From NCBI RefSeq assembly GCF_023115355.1, contig NZ_CP096019.1, forward strand, positions 186,001 through 250,000: a stretch of 64,000 nucleotides of DNA, given 5' to 3'. Both the position numbers and the translations under genes were made by a program. The stretch comes from Halocatena salina (GTDB lineage Archaea > Halobacteriota > Halobacteria > Halobacteriales > Haloarculaceae). The notes under the pieces are model-generated. The model was not told the origin of the DNA, did no database searches, and was given only the letters and a program-made list of their open reading frames with translations. How positions within the stretch are numbered: the stretch's first letter is position 1; each line of letters opens with the position of its first letter. Positions 8,711 to 17,617 of this stretch are shown here, in pieces.

Positions 8711-9598
8711 TCACAGAGACGGTGAAACGACCGTTTCGATCGTTTCAAACAACCCTTTCGTTCGTTCGTGTTGGGCGGTTAACTCCGTTCGATTCTCCAG
8801 TAGTACGGTTTCGCTCGGGAAAAGACGTTCACCGAGGACGAGACCGTGCTCCCGTGCCGTTGATCCGGAGACAGTAAGATACACACCGAGACCGGCATCG
8901 GCGATCGCGGCTTCCTCTTCGATACCGTCGTCCGGATAGCAGAACTCGACGGTTTCGACGGTGGTGGTTCCGAGTACGGCCTCGACGAGACGTTCATACC
9001 GGGGAGAGATACACAGCGGGCCGGAGTAGGATTCGACGAACGCTCGTGTCGGATCGTCACCGACGACGGTCGGATCCCCGAGCAGCGTATGATAGACAGT
9101 GTCACCGAGTCCGTTGACGACACGCACGTCGGTGTCATGTGGATTGATGCGGTCGTTCACCGCATCCATGTCGGTAAGCGGGTCGGAGCGGAGTGTAACG
9201 ACTTCCTCGAGTACGAGATCGGCACTGTCGAATCCGAGCGCGAACTCGTGTTTCCGCAGCGCTCGAAACGGCTCCTCCCGCCCGATGAGTTGGATCTCGT
9301 CGTCTCCGACGGGAAACGTTACGGAATCGAACACGATCCGGCGGGGAAGTCCCGAACGAGCGTCTCGAAACAGCGTATACTCCGGGGCGGTCGCGTCAGT
9401 GGGATCGCTGTACTCCGCGAGCCGTTCGTACACCGACTGAGTCGGATCGTTCTCTCTTTTGGTGATGGACTTTTCGTGTCTGAGAGTAGAAATGATCTGG
9501 TCGGCCAACGCCGTCGTCCCGCTTTGCTCCGCCAATCGTTCGAGAACGGCGTACAACGGTCTCCCCTTCCGGGGGACGGCTACCCGAATGGTCGTCAT
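8711..9598 (-). CDS. HisG-like (ATP phosphoribosyltransferase-related) protein
   Basis: The N-terminus TIRVAVPRKGRPLYAVLERL resembles the HisG opening strand (normally R-I-A-L-P-x-K-G-R-L). The C-terminal part, ADAGLGVYLTVSGSTAREHGL followed by ETVLLENR, resembles the HisG phosphoribosyl-pyrophosphate loop and last strand. Between them sit segments that do not match ordinary HisG well, including an inserted YERLAEYSDPTDATAPEYTLF region. At 295 residues it is in the size range of long-form HisG. It may be a neofunctionalised paralogue with a periplasmic-binding-protein-like fold, or a much diverged enzyme. The ATG at 9598 is chosen because it directly precedes the conserved strand. Confidence 0.7.
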   Translation of the reverse strand: MTTIRVAVPRKGRPLYAVLERLAEQSGTTALADQIISTLRHEKSITKRENDPTQSVYERLAEYSDPTDATAPEYTLFRDARSGLPRRIVFDSVTFPVGDDEIQLIGREEPFRALRKHEFALGFDSADLVLEEVVTLRSDPLTDMDAVNDRINPHDTDVRVVNGLGDTVYHTLLGDPTVVGDDPTRAFVESYSGPLCISPRYERLVEAVLGTTTVETVEFCYPDDGIEEEAAIADAGLGVYLTVSGSTAREHGLVLGERLFPSETVLLENRTELTAQHERTKGLFETIETVVSPSL

Positions 9599-9670
9599 TA
9601 CCGAACCGAACCCATCGAGCAGTAAAACCCGACCGGTCTCGGACGGCACTGTCGGACCGACCGTGTTGTC

Positions 9671-10879
9671 TCATGTCTCGTGGAGGGCGACCAGTTCGTG
9701 CGTGCCATCGCCGTGTTTCACGGGGACGAACAGCCGTTCAGTCGTCGCAGCGACACCTGGACCGACGTGCTGACCCAAATCCATTGACCAGCGCGTCGCA
9801 CCGAACCGGATCGGGGCGATTCCGATACCGCCCGATGGATCGAGCGCGAACAGACGTCGACCGCCGACGTACAACGTATCGTCGAGAAGAATCGGTGCAC
9901 ACCTGATGAACTCGCCGAGATCGATCGTCACCCCTTTGTCGCCTTCGTCCCCGCCGAGAACGACGATATTACGGCCAGAGACAGCATACACCGACGAATT
10001 CCGCACGGCAAATCCGTGTTGATACAGTGTGTTGACGTAGCTGGTCCACCGATAATTGCCTGTAATCGGATCGAGACTGTAGACGTTGTTGTTCGTCCCT
10101 CCGGCGAACACCGTCCGATCCGAGATCACTGGTGGAGTCTCGCTGCCCGCTTGGAGTCGCTGCCGCCACAGAGTGGTGCCGTTTTCCTCGAACGCGTACA
10201 CCTCGCCCGAGCGGGTAGTGACAACGACGAGCGGTGAGTCGACTGCTAAACTCGTCGTGACCGATCCGAGCACCGTCTGTTGCCAGCGTTGTTCACCTGT
10301 AGCAGGATCGAGCGCGTACACCTGTTCTGTGTCCGTTCCGACGTACAGCGCATCACCGGCGTCGTTGAGCGTCGGTGTGCCCGAGACGGCACCAGTCTGT
10401 TGGCCTTCAAACGTCCACAGTCGTTCACCACTGGTTGCATCCAACGCCACGACGCTTTCTGCACCCTTCGTCACTCCGAGATAGACGACGCCATTCCGAA
10501 CCGTCGGTGCCGTATACAGCTGGGTCGTGTTCGCGTCAGTGGTGTGCGTCCATTGCTGTGATCCTGTCACCGCGTCGAGAACGTGAAGCCCGGTACTATC
10601 GGGAATGTACACCTGTCCCTCCGCAACGACGGGTTGGTCAGTCGGCAAACCGGTCTGGAACTGCCAGGCCTTCGTCGGCTGCGAATTCACTGTTCCCCGT
10701 GAGGCGTGTCTCGTGTTCGCTGGATCGTGACCCACAGTAGGCCAGCTACCGCTCTCTTTGGAAGCGTTCGGATCGTGGGTCGGACTGGAAGCACCCACAC
10801 ACCCAGCAAGCACGCCTCCGAGGCAACTTCCCATCGTTGTCAGAATATGGCGGCGAGAGAGTTGGTCGATAGTAGACAT
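9671..10879 (-). CDS. PQQ-like beta-propeller lipoprotein, Tat-exported
   Basis: The N-terminus has a twin-arginine signal (SRRHIL, residues 8-13) and a lipobox LAGC with Cys27, so the protein is probably exported folded and lipid-anchored outside the membrane. The remainder is a series of WD/PQQ-type blades with repeated A-x-D-x-x-T-G-x-x-x-W motifs (for example LDAVTGSQQWTH, LDATSGERLWTF, LDPATGEQRWQQ, LDPITGNYRWTS). Such propellers act as binding scaffolds, like BamB, or as quinoprotein relatives. No dehydrogenase cofactor residues were identified. ATG at 10879 is preferred to the GTG just before it. Confidence 0.9.
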   Translation of the reverse strand: MSTIDQLSRRHILTTMGSCLGGVLAGCVGASSPTHDPNASKESGSWPTVGHDPANTRHASRGTVNSQPTKAWQFQTGLPTDQPVVAEGQVYIPDSTGLHVLDAVTGSQQWTHTTDANTTQLYTAPTVRNGVVYLGVTKGAESVVALDATSGERLWTFEGQQTGAVSGTPTLNDAGDALYVGTDTEQVYALDPATGEQRWQQTVLGSVTTSLAVDSPLVVVTTRSGEVYAFEENGTTLWRQRLQAGSETPPVISDRTVFAGGTNNNVYSLDPITGNYRWTSYVNTLYQHGFAVRNSSVYAVSGRNIVVLGGDEGDKGVTIDLGEFIRCAPILLDDTLYVGGRRLFALDPSGGIGIAPIRFGATRWSMDLGQHVGPGVAATTERLFVPVKHGDGTHELVALHET

Positions 10880-11358
10880 CACTGATTCTCATGCTGTAGC
10901 GCGAGACCTTTCTGTGCCGGTAAACACGAGCCATCCATCCGATTCTCTCCGACGGGTAGCACCCAGAGCACGGAACGTAGTGATGCCCCGACACCGGTCC
11001 TCCCATCTGGACTTCGAGGTGTCTGATCGGTTTGTATCGGCTGGCACGGCCGGCGTATGTGTTCGGTTCCGGTATGCGTCGGAACGAACACCGAAGTAAC
11101 TGTCAAGATCCCGTGCACAAAGCCATCAATGAGTGAGGAAACATTCAATATGTCGGATTCATCTCGGTCCGGAACAGTCACTGTTGCTGGTCGTTGTATA
11201 TCGCTCATCGGTCGCGGAGAACGCTCTCGGCTATCGTTTCATGGCGTACGCTCCTCTGGGGGAAGATACCAGCACCCACGAAGATACGTCTCTCGAACGC
11301 GTTCAGTTCTAGACCGATCTATAATCAGAGCGGAACCGGCGTGTTCAGTCGGTCCACG
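10880..11358. other. Intergenic region with one weak reading frame
   Basis: These 479 bases separate the PQQ lipoprotein start from the coiled-coil gene. The only long frame is a 109-codon minus-strand one (11208 to 10879, beginning MSDIQRPATV). Its codon third positions are not G/C-biased and the C-terminal half is unstructured and Pro/Arg-rich. It could be a decayed gene or chance. No RNA gene or clear repeat was seen. Confidence 0.4.
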
Positions 11359-12531
11359 TCACCCATCGAACACCGACTGCATCCGTTGGCGGAACGTCGC
11401 AAGGCTGTCGAGTTCTGCCTGGATCTGTTCAAGATCTTCTTCGGTCGCGGTGCTGTTATCGAGTCGTCTAACCCGCGATTGCAACCGAGAAACGTCAGAG
11501 GAGACCGATTCGAGATCCGATTCGAACGTGCTGAGATCATCAGACAGAGAATCGATGTAGTCATTGAGCGAATCGATTTCGGTCGTGAGAGAATCCACAT
11601 CGGAAGAAAGGGCACCGATCTCCCCAGAGAAATCATCGATGGTGTTCGACAGCTCCTCGGACATCTCGTTGGTTTGGGTTTCGAGTGAGCTGACACGGGG
11701 GCTGAGATCGTCTAATTCCTGCCTGAAATCGGAGAGGATAACTTGTGCTTCCCCGTTCTCATCGAGAAATCCTTCGAGAGCATCGGTGTAAGCGCGGAGA
11801 TCGCCGACATCGGCTTGTAGGCGACGGATACGGGCGTCCATGCTGCTGTCGCTTTTCGCTCCCCCGCCTCGTTGGCGTTGGGAACGGTCGGGCCGTTGGG
11901 GTTCGATCGTGAGGCTCTCTTGCAGCGTTTCCAGCGTCTGATCGTCGACCGTACCGTTTCTGATTTCCTCGGCCAACGCGTCCGCGACGGAGTCCATAGC
12001 AGGCGCGCCCGATTGGGGCTGTTCCCCGGATCGGCCACCAGGACGGACGCTCGTACCGCCACGAGTGTTGCCACCAGCTCCTGCCCTCGGATCGGGACTC
12101 CGAACGTCGTCGCTCTCGCCCGCGATGACCTCTCGGACGTGTTGTCCACTGTTCTCTCCAAGGATGTCTGTCGCGGGATCGAGGATCTCGATCTCCGGCT
12201 CGACGAGAAACTGATCGGCAGTGTCCACGTAGATGTGGCGAAGCCCGTATACAGTCACATACTCCTCGTTCGGGTCGAACGGGCGTTTGAAGACGGCGCT
12301 GTTCTCCTCAACGGACCAGTATTCACCGCCGTACTCCGGATGAAGCCCGATGTGATCGGAGTTTACTTCATCGGGAAGCGTATCGTGCATGCGGAGCGTG
12401 ATGGGGTCGTCACGCTTCGAGCTGATGGTAAAAGCGATAGCCGGCACCGGAAATTCATCTGGTTCGAAGCGTTTTTCTACTGTCACGCCAGCCGCTTCGG
12501 CGATGACAGCCTCTGACTCTGCTGTACGCAT
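11359..12531 (-). CDS. Coiled-coil protein with haloarchaeal N-terminal domain
   Basis: This 390-residue acidic protein has two parts. Residues 1-130 form a beta-rich domain (VTVEKRFEPDEFPVPAIAFTI, then DEEYVTVYGLRHIYVD-like strands). After a Gly/Arg-rich linker (150-185) come long heptad-patterned helices from about 225 to the end. Repeated D-L-x-x-x-x-D-S/L-x-x segments (SSDVDSLTTEIDSLNDYIDSL) predict a parallel coiled coil. There is no signal peptide or membrane segment. A cytoskeletal, scaffold or envelope-associated role is possible but not shown. It is monocistronic. Confidence 0.75.
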   Translation of the reverse strand: MRTAESEAVIAEAAGVTVEKRFEPDEFPVPAIAFTISSKRDDPITLRMHDTLPDEVNSDHIGLHPEYGGEYWSVEENSAVFKRPFDPNEEYVTVYGLRHIYVDTADQFLVEPEIEILDPATDILGENSGQHVREVIAGESDDVRSPDPRAGAGGNTRGGTSVRPGGRSGEQPQSGAPAMDSVADALAEEIRNGTVDDQTLETLQESLTIEPQRPDRSQRQRGGGAKSDSSMDARIRRLQADVGDLRAYTDALEGFLDENGEAQVILSDFRQELDDLSPRVSSLETQTNEMSEELSNTIDDFSGEIGALSSDVDSLTTEIDSLNDYIDSLSDDLSTFESDLESVSSDVSRLQSRVRRLDNSTATEEDLEQIQAELDSLATFRQRMQSVFDG

Positions 12532-12626
12532 GTTACTCTAACGCTACAGCTCACGGCGCATAAATCTAGTCCGTTGCCGATCGTGCGAATAGAGCACCTA
12601 TCCGACTGTCTCAGAGACGGATAAGT

Positions 12627-13460
12627 TCACTCAATCTGAACACGATCGCCGATCCGACAGATTTCGAGCCGTCGGGGGTATGCCATCGTGTACCGATGGT
12701 GTTCGAGCGTCGTTGGATCGGCGGTGAGTCCGCGCCACATGTCCCAATGGGTGGGTATGAGCCGATCGAGTTGGAGCTGCTCCGCTGCCTCGATGATCTC
12801 GTTTTCGTCGTTGTACCACCGGGTGCGAACCGGCTCGCCGGTCTCTTTATCGGGGATCATCCCGATGGTTCCGAACGCCAACGCACCGAGATCGATGTCG
12901 TACGTCGATCCGATCGATTCGAACGCGTCGCTCGGTCTGGCGTCCCCGCCGTGGAAGAACGTCTTTCCATCGTGTTCGATGAGATACGACACCGGGTGCG
13001 TCGCGTCGGGGTCGTTCGCCGGCTCGACGTGAACGGTCACCGGGCCGATCTCGACCGTATCGCCCTCGTACACCTGCTCAAACACGGCGTCAGTGAGATC
13101 GTACGTTTCTTGCCAGCCCTCGCGTTCGGTGACAGCCAGACTGTCGTCGGGGGCGTAGAAGCGAGCATCCGTCGCTTTAAGGATCGGACCTTGGCTCGGG
13201 CCGTGAACGTGATCGGTGTGCTCGTGGGTCGCCACCACGGCGTCGGCAACCTGTACGTCCGTCGGATCGAACGGGACCGGAATCATCCGAACCGTCCGCG
13301 GCGGATCACCCGTCCCGAGATACGGATCGATGAAGATCGTCGTGCCGTCGTTGGCCTTCACAACAAACCCGTTGCACCCCAAATACCACACTGACAACGA
13401 TTCTGGTACCGTCGCCTCGATCTCCCGGAGTAACCAATCACCCCAGTCACTGTGAGTCAT
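12627..13460 (-). CDS. UlaG-like metallo-beta-lactamase-fold hydrolase
   Basis: This cytoplasmic 277-residue protein has the metal-binding motif HEHTDH (79-84), a later GGDA and the final-strand histidine in IPTHWDMWRGL. The IPTHWDMW ending and overall order match the UlaG (L-ascorbate-6-phosphate lactonase) branch of the metallo-beta-lactamase fold. Because no ascorbate or sugar gene is nearby, the substrate could be another lactone or phosphoester. It is transcribed in the same direction as the small protein gene at 13496-13837, with a short gap. Confidence 0.88.
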   Translation of the reverse strand: MTHSDWGDWLLREIEATVPESLSVWYLGCNGFVVKANDGTTIFIDPYLGTGDPPRTVRMIPVPFDPTDVQVADAVVATHEHTDHVHGPSQGPILKATDARFYAPDDSLAVTEREGWQETYDLTDAVFEQVYEGDTVEIGPVTVHVEPANDPDATHPVSYLIEHDGKTFFHGGDARPSDAFESIGSTYDIDLGALAFGTIGMIPDKETGEPVRTRWYNDENEIIEAAEQLQLDRLIPTHWDMWRGLTADPTTLEHHRYTMAYPRRLEICRIGDRVQIE

Positions 13461-13495
13461 ACGCGACCAGTTTCACCCCGATCGTAAAATATCCT

Positions 13496-13837
13496 TCACT
13501 CACTCGCCGGGACGCGGTAGATCTCGATGCTGTCAGGATGGATATCCAAACCGATTCCTGTTCGGCCCGGTCGCACGGAGTACGTTGCGGCAACCGATTC
13601 GCCGTAGTGCAACGAGACGGTTACGTTGTAGGTCCCAGGTCGTTGAAAGACACCGCGCCACGTGAGATCGCCGCCACGAACGACGGTTCGATCGGCCGTT
13701 ACGACCGTTTCATCCGCTTCGTCGGTGATCTCCACGCTCACCTCGCGCTCCATCAGATCGTAGTTAGTGATCCGAAGGTCCGGAACGATTCGGGTGATCG
13801 GTGACCGAGTCCGATTCCGGGAGCCGTACTGGCTCAT
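13496..13837 (-). CDS. Small beta-sandwich protein, haloarchaeal
   Basis: This is a 113-residue soluble protein with a basic N-terminus (MSQYGSRNRTRSP) and alternating hydrophobic/polar strands (LRITNYDLMEREVSVEI, then GTYNVTVSLHYGES), suggesting an immunoglobulin-like or CARDB-like beta sandwich. No signal peptide is seen despite the extracellular-type fold. It lies just upstream of the UlaG-like gene on the same strand and may be co-transcribed. Function unknown. Confidence 0.65.
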   Translation of the reverse strand: MSQYGSRNRTRSPITRIVPDLRITNYDLMEREVSVEITDEADETVVTADRTVVRGGDLTWRGVFQRPGTYNVTVSLHYGESVAATYSVRPGRTGIGLDIHPDSIEIYRVPASE

Positions 13838-13939
13838 ATCTCTACGCTCGACCCCCTTCCTAAATAGGCTTCTGGCCGATCTACTAGATCACAGTGACGA
13901 CTACCGTCCAAAGCTAATGTATCTATTATTATATTCAGG

Positions 13940-13948
13940 TTTTTATTT
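13940..13948 (+). promoter_or_regulatory. TATA-like element of the DUF6789 gene
   Basis: TTTTTATTT is centred about 26 bases before the ATG at 13970, the spacing of haloarchaeal leaderless promoters. A second AT run (TTATTATA, 13926-13933) lies just upstream. Confidence 0.5.
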
Positions 13949-13969
13949 GTGGGTGGTGTTACCGCATGT

Positions 13970-14524
13970 ATGGTAGTCGATGAGAACGAGCGGACGACGA
14001 CCTCCGAAGGTGGAACGACGACGATGGCTGACACCGAAAAGACGTCGATAACTGAGATCGGCACGACGACCGAAGAGCTTACTGCGATCATTAGAGACGG
14101 GGTCGTTGGCGCTGCTGGAGGGTTAGTAGGGACAGCGCTCATGACGGTCGTTCTGCTCGTGGGGAACGCCCTCGGTGGATTCGACCTGTCGAGCTTCGCC
14201 GTTCTTGCCGAACTTACCAGTCTCGATACGATCGCGCCTGCCGTTCCAGCCGGCTACTTCATCTTTCTCGGCGGCGGGATGACGACGTGGCCGTTGCTGT
14301 TCGCTTCCGTTGAGCAGTATCTCCCGGGGAAAACGATCCGCCAGCGAGGGATTCCATTCGGAACGATTCTCTGGACGGGGTTCGTGCTCGCGTTTTACGG
14401 CGGGCATACGGGAACGGCGCTGTACGTGTATCTCGTCACCACGTTGGTGGCCCACTGGCTGTACGGCTTCGGTCTCGGATCCGTGTTCGACTACCTTGGT
14501 AATAGACCTGATACGTTGGTGTAA
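13970..14524 (+). CDS. DUF6789-type membrane protein
   Basis: This 184-residue protein has a hydrophilic Thr/Glu-rich N-terminus and about four membrane helices (GVVGAAGGLVGTALMTVVLLV, FIFLGGGMTTWPLLF, IPFGTILWTGFVLAFYGG and a final one around YVYLVTTLVAHWLYG). The pattern matches haloarchaeal DUF6789 proteins, of unknown role. A GTG at 13949 is in frame, but the AT-rich promoter places transcription start near 13970, favouring this ATG. Confidence 0.7.
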   Translation: MVVDENERTTTSEGGTTTMADTEKTSITEIGTTTEELTAIIRDGVVGAAGGLVGTALMTVVLLVGNALGGFDLSSFAVLAELTSLDTIAPAVPAGYFIFLGGGMTTWPLLFASVEQYLPGKTIRQRGIPFGTILWTGFVLAFYGGHTGTALYVYLVTTLVAHWLYGFGLGSVFDYLGNRPDTLV

Positions 14525-14610
14525 CTGCCGGTAAGAAGTTGCCCATCGGAGGTGCTGTTTCTCTCAATAAGCAAGACTTATCGTCGTTTGGTGAGAATAA
14601 GTAACACAGG

Positions 14611-15270
14611 ATGCATCGCCGTCGCTTTCTTGCAGTTATCAGTGCTACGACCCTGACGGTTCTCGCTGGCTGTTCGTCCGAGGAAACCCCTCCCCCACGC
14701 AAATCCAGTGTCGTCGAGCAGCTTGAGACCAAAAACGGGATGATTCGTATCGACCTCGCGAATCAGGCGTGGGTCCTCTCGCGGTACACGCCTCCTCGTT
14801 CGTCGATCGCGGTTGGTGTCGCGGCCGCCAAGGGTGGCGGCGCCGGCAGTGCCCGGGGTGCAACGGGCCGGGCAGGGGGTGGACACGCGAGTGCACCCAG
14901 AACCAATCACGGATGGGCGTGGTGGCACGGTGGCGCGTACGCCGACGACTGGTATGAGGACCACGACGACGAAACGAGTCGGTATCCGGTTCAAATCGAG
15001 GAGATCGGGGTGCGTCATTTCGGTTCCGACGACGTGTTCAAGAAAGATCGTCCCGGTGCCGGACCGGTCGACTGGGATTGGACCTACCGATTTCCGGACC
15101 ACCGAATCGACCATCCGATCCGGAAACCGGGCTGGTATCGCGTGGGAGCGCACATCGTCGGCAAACGGGTCGACCATGACTTTCAGTGGGAGTGTATCGA
15201 CTTCGAGATCCGTTCTGTAGGACAGTCTTACACTGTCGGAAAGGAGTGGAAAGTGTCACCCCGAATCTGA
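14611..15270 (+). CDS. Tat-type lipoprotein of the SpeE-like cluster
   Basis: The start MHRRRFLAVISATTLTVLAGC is a Tat-like signal ending in a lipobox with Cys21, so the protein is probably anchored outside the membrane. A Gly/Ala-rich segment (GGGAGSARGATGRAGGGH, about residues 74-92) is followed by a Trp/His/Asp-rich domain (WAWWHGGAYADDWYEDHDDE) and beta strands to the end. It precedes the spermidine-synthase-like gene by 46 bases. Similar lipoproteins (DUF4247-like) accompany SpeE-like/DUF2617 genes in other genomes, as I recall. Metal binding by the His/Asp stretch is speculation. Confidence 0.75.
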   Translation: MHRRRFLAVISATTLTVLAGCSSEETPPPRKSSVVEQLETKNGMIRIDLANQAWVLSRYTPPRSSIAVGVAAAKGGGAGSARGATGRAGGGHASAPRTNHGWAWWHGGAYADDWYEDHDDETSRYPVQIEEIGVRHFGSDDVFKKDRPGAGPVDWDWTYRFPDHRIDHPIRKPGWYRVGAHIVGKRVDHDFQWECIDFEIRSVGQSYTVGKEWKVSPRI

Positions 15271-15316
15271 GTGGTATCGCGTCAGGACCGCAGTGATCGG
15301 AGATACGTAGACACAT

Positions 15317-17056
15317 ATGAAACGCCCACTACACTCTCGGAGGATCGTGTTACTCGCAGTGACGTTTGTCGTATCGTTTTGTAGCTTTGCGTATGAGTTC
15401 GTCTATTCGGAACTGCTCACCGTGATGTATGGGGGGACAGTCACCCAGTACGTTATCACGGTCGGGCTGTATTTTTTCAGCCTCGGTGTGGGTGCTGGGC
15501 TGTCAGACGATCTCGGGGCCGACCGTCCGGCGAACTTCTTTCGAACCGAGGTGTATCTCGCGGCGGTTGCTCCAACCGGGTTCTTGCTCATCGTCGCGCT
15601 CAACAGTGTCACGATCCCGTCGTGGGTGCCTGCCGCCATCGTGTGGGTACTCGCGCGGCTTCCAGTGATCGCTGTGGGTGTTCTATCGGGATTTGAACTG
15701 CCGTTGCTGACGAGGATGGTCCAGCAAACCGACGAAGACGCCTCGTGGACCGGGCGGGTAGCCGGACGTGTCGCGACGCTCGGACGGCGCGGACTGGAGC
15801 CGTTCTGGCACACTCACTCATCAGGAGATGCACGAAGCGGATTATCGATCGTACTCGCACTGGATTACATCGGCGGACTGGCCGGTGCGGTCGTCTACGC
15901 GCGGGTTCTCTACCCCCAACTGGGGCTCATCACTACGATCGTGGTGCTATCGCTGGTCAACGCGGTCACGGCGCTAGTATTTCTCGCTCGGTTCAGCGAT
16001 CGGTGGGGGGTTGGCGGTGGAACTGCGCTTTCGTTTGCCAACGAACCCCGGGTGTTGTTGGTCGTGTGTTTACTCCTCACTGCCGGTCACGCCGGAGCGC
16101 TCACCCACCACGAACGGCTCGATGATCAGGTGACGGAGCTGTATCTCGAACAGAAAATGGAATCCGAATATGCGCCGGGAACCATGGAGACCGAGATCAT
16201 CGAACAGAAAACGACAAAATACCAGCACCTCGTTCGTTACCGCCGGACGTGGGCGGAGTCGAGTCCGAACCCCTACTTTACCGGTCGGACTGAGCAGTGT
16301 CTTCGGCTCGGGATGGACGTGCAACTGTGTGAGAGTTGGGCGGACTCCTATCACAATGGTCTCGTGGACGTACCGATGTCGATGTACGAACACACACCCG
16401 ACACTGAGGTACTCGTGATCGGTGGCGGGGATTGGATCGCCATCGACCACCTTCGGAACTACAACGTCAGCATCGACCATGTGGATCTCGACGCCCAGTT
16501 CATGGAGCACACCAAACGAACGCCGTTTTTCAGGAAGTGGCACAACGATTCGTATTCGTATTCGAGACTCAACACCACTGCCGAGGACGGGTACACGTAT
16601 CTCCAGCGGACGAACCAACAGTACGATCTCATCCTACTCGACATCCCCGGCGCGTCGGACGATGATCTCCTCAAGCTGTATTCAACCGAGTTCTACCAGC
16701 TCCTTCGAACCCATCTCAAAGACGACGGGATGGTCGGCACGTGGATCTACTCCCCGAACACCCATCCCCAACACTACAAGGCGTACAGCAACACCCTCCG
16801 CGAGGCGGGTTTTACACAGCAGCTTCCGTACTCGGCGTGGGAGGACACCGACAGCGACAGCCGAACCGAACGCGTCGAACAGTTCTCCCTGCTTGCACCG
16901 ACGGCGCGAGAGCCGATCGATCCCACCCGAACGGCGTACGGCCGTCGGTACACAGAGCGCTACGAAACGGTACAGTGGGAGCCGATTCCGCGGTATACTG
17001 GCGTACGGAGCAATTCGATTTTCCATCCGAACTACGACATCATCGTCGACAGATGA
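15317..17056 (+). CDS. Membrane-embedded spermidine synthase-like protein
   Basis: The first 270 or so residues carry about seven hydrophobic helices. The C-terminal part is a spermidine-synthase-like methyltransferase fold: KTTKYQHLVRY (the beta-hairpin region), VLVIGGGDWIAIDHL (about 364-378, cofactor loop) and YDLILLDIPGASDDDLL (about 436-452). Soluble SpeE moves aminopropyl groups from decarboxylated SAM to putrescine. These membrane-fused relatives have no proven substrate, and the loop after the glycine motif here (DWIAIDHL) departs from the usual GGDGG. It is followed by the DUF2617 gene after 13 bases. Confidence 0.88.
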   Translation: MKRPLHSRRIVLLAVTFVVSFCSFAYEFVYSELLTVMYGGTVTQYVITVGLYFFSLGVGAGLSDDLGADRPANFFRTEVYLAAVAPTGFLLIVALNSVTIPSWVPAAIVWVLARLPVIAVGVLSGFELPLLTRMVQQTDEDASWTGRVAGRVATLGRRGLEPFWHTHSSGDARSGLSIVLALDYIGGLAGAVVYARVLYPQLGLITTIVVLSLVNAVTALVFLARFSDRWGVGGGTALSFANEPRVLLVVCLLLTAGHAGALTHHERLDDQVTELYLEQKMESEYAPGTMETEIIEQKTTKYQHLVRYRRTWAESSPNPYFTGRTEQCLRLGMDVQLCESWADSYHNGLVDVPMSMYEHTPDTEVLVIGGGDWIAIDHLRNYNVSIDHVDLDAQFMEHTKRTPFFRKWHNDSYSYSRLNTTAEDGYTYLQRTNQQYDLILLDIPGASDDDLLKLYSTEFYQLLRTHLKDDGMVGTWIYSPNTHPQHYKAYSNTLREAGFTQQLPYSAWEDTDSDSRTERVEQFSLLAPTAREPIDPTRTAYGRRYTERYETVQWEPIPRYTGVRSNSIFHPNYDIIVDR

Positions 17057-17069
17057 GTGTACACATCGT

Positions 17070-17600
17070 ATGACAGACGACAGTATCGTTTCCGAACGGC
17101 TGTATTTCGCATACACGCTGGCACCGCCGCCGCTCGACCGATTCGACGTGAAACGAACGGTTTCGGCCGAGTTGTTCGGAAAACCTGCCACGCTCACAAT
17201 CATCGGTTCGTCACACTACATTGCCAGTCGACAGCTCGGCTTTCACGAACTCTGTTCGTGTCGCCCGCTTCACGCCGAGTCAATGGCCAGCGTGTCGCTG
17301 TTAGAGCCAGTCGATCAGTCGTTCACGTTCGAGAACGACCTGCTGTCGGCGTCGACGACGCTCGAAACGCGGCCGCTCTCGGATCATCCCACGACGGACC
17401 ACGCCGACATCGCCTATCGGTTTGCCTCCGAAGCATGGACGATGATTACCCTTACGAGAACGGGTTATGAGACGTATCACACGTACCCCGAGTACGACTG
17501 TACGCTGTACACTCGAACACACCTCACAGCGGTTACAGACATCGAATCGTCAGACATCGACCCACCACTCACAACGGATTGTCGTATCCAAACAGATTGA
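17070..17600 (+). CDS. DUF2617-like protein
   Basis: This soluble 176-residue protein opens with ERLYFAYTLAPPPLDRFDVK and contains LTIIGSSHYIASRQL, the conserved middle of the DUF2617 family. An open frame extends upstream inside the SpeE-like gene, but the ATG at 17070 directly follows that gene's stop and starts the conserved domain. DUF2617 genes are regularly found beside membrane SpeE-like genes in bacteria and haloarchaea, so a joint role is likely, though its nature is unknown. Confidence 0.75.
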   Translation: MTDDSIVSERLYFAYTLAPPPLDRFDVKRTVSAELFGKPATLTIIGSSHYIASRQLGFHELCSCRPLHAESMASVSLLEPVDQSFTFENDLLSASTTLETRPLSDHPTTDHADIAYRFASEAWTMITLTRTGYETYHTYPEYDCTLYTRTHLTAVTDIESSDIDPPLTTDCRIQTD

Positions 17601-17617
17601 TGTAAATCAAAATCAAA

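Noticed and set aside
8496-8714. Possible 72-codon gene starting GTG, overlapping the HisG-like stop
   Set aside because: Codon third positions are not G/C-biased and no motif is present. Translational coupling is possible but unsupported.
10879-11208. Possible 109-codon gene upstream of the PQQ lipoprotein
   Set aside because: The codon bias is weak, the C-terminal half is disordered and it has no family, so it is described only as part of the intergenic region.
12696-13394. 232-codon plus-strand reading frame
   Set aside because: It is antisense to the UlaG-like gene and has no recognisable domain.
16422-17069. 5' extension of the DUF2617 frame
   Set aside because: The extension overlaps the end of the SpeE-like gene in another frame. 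The conserved domain starts at the ATG at 17070.
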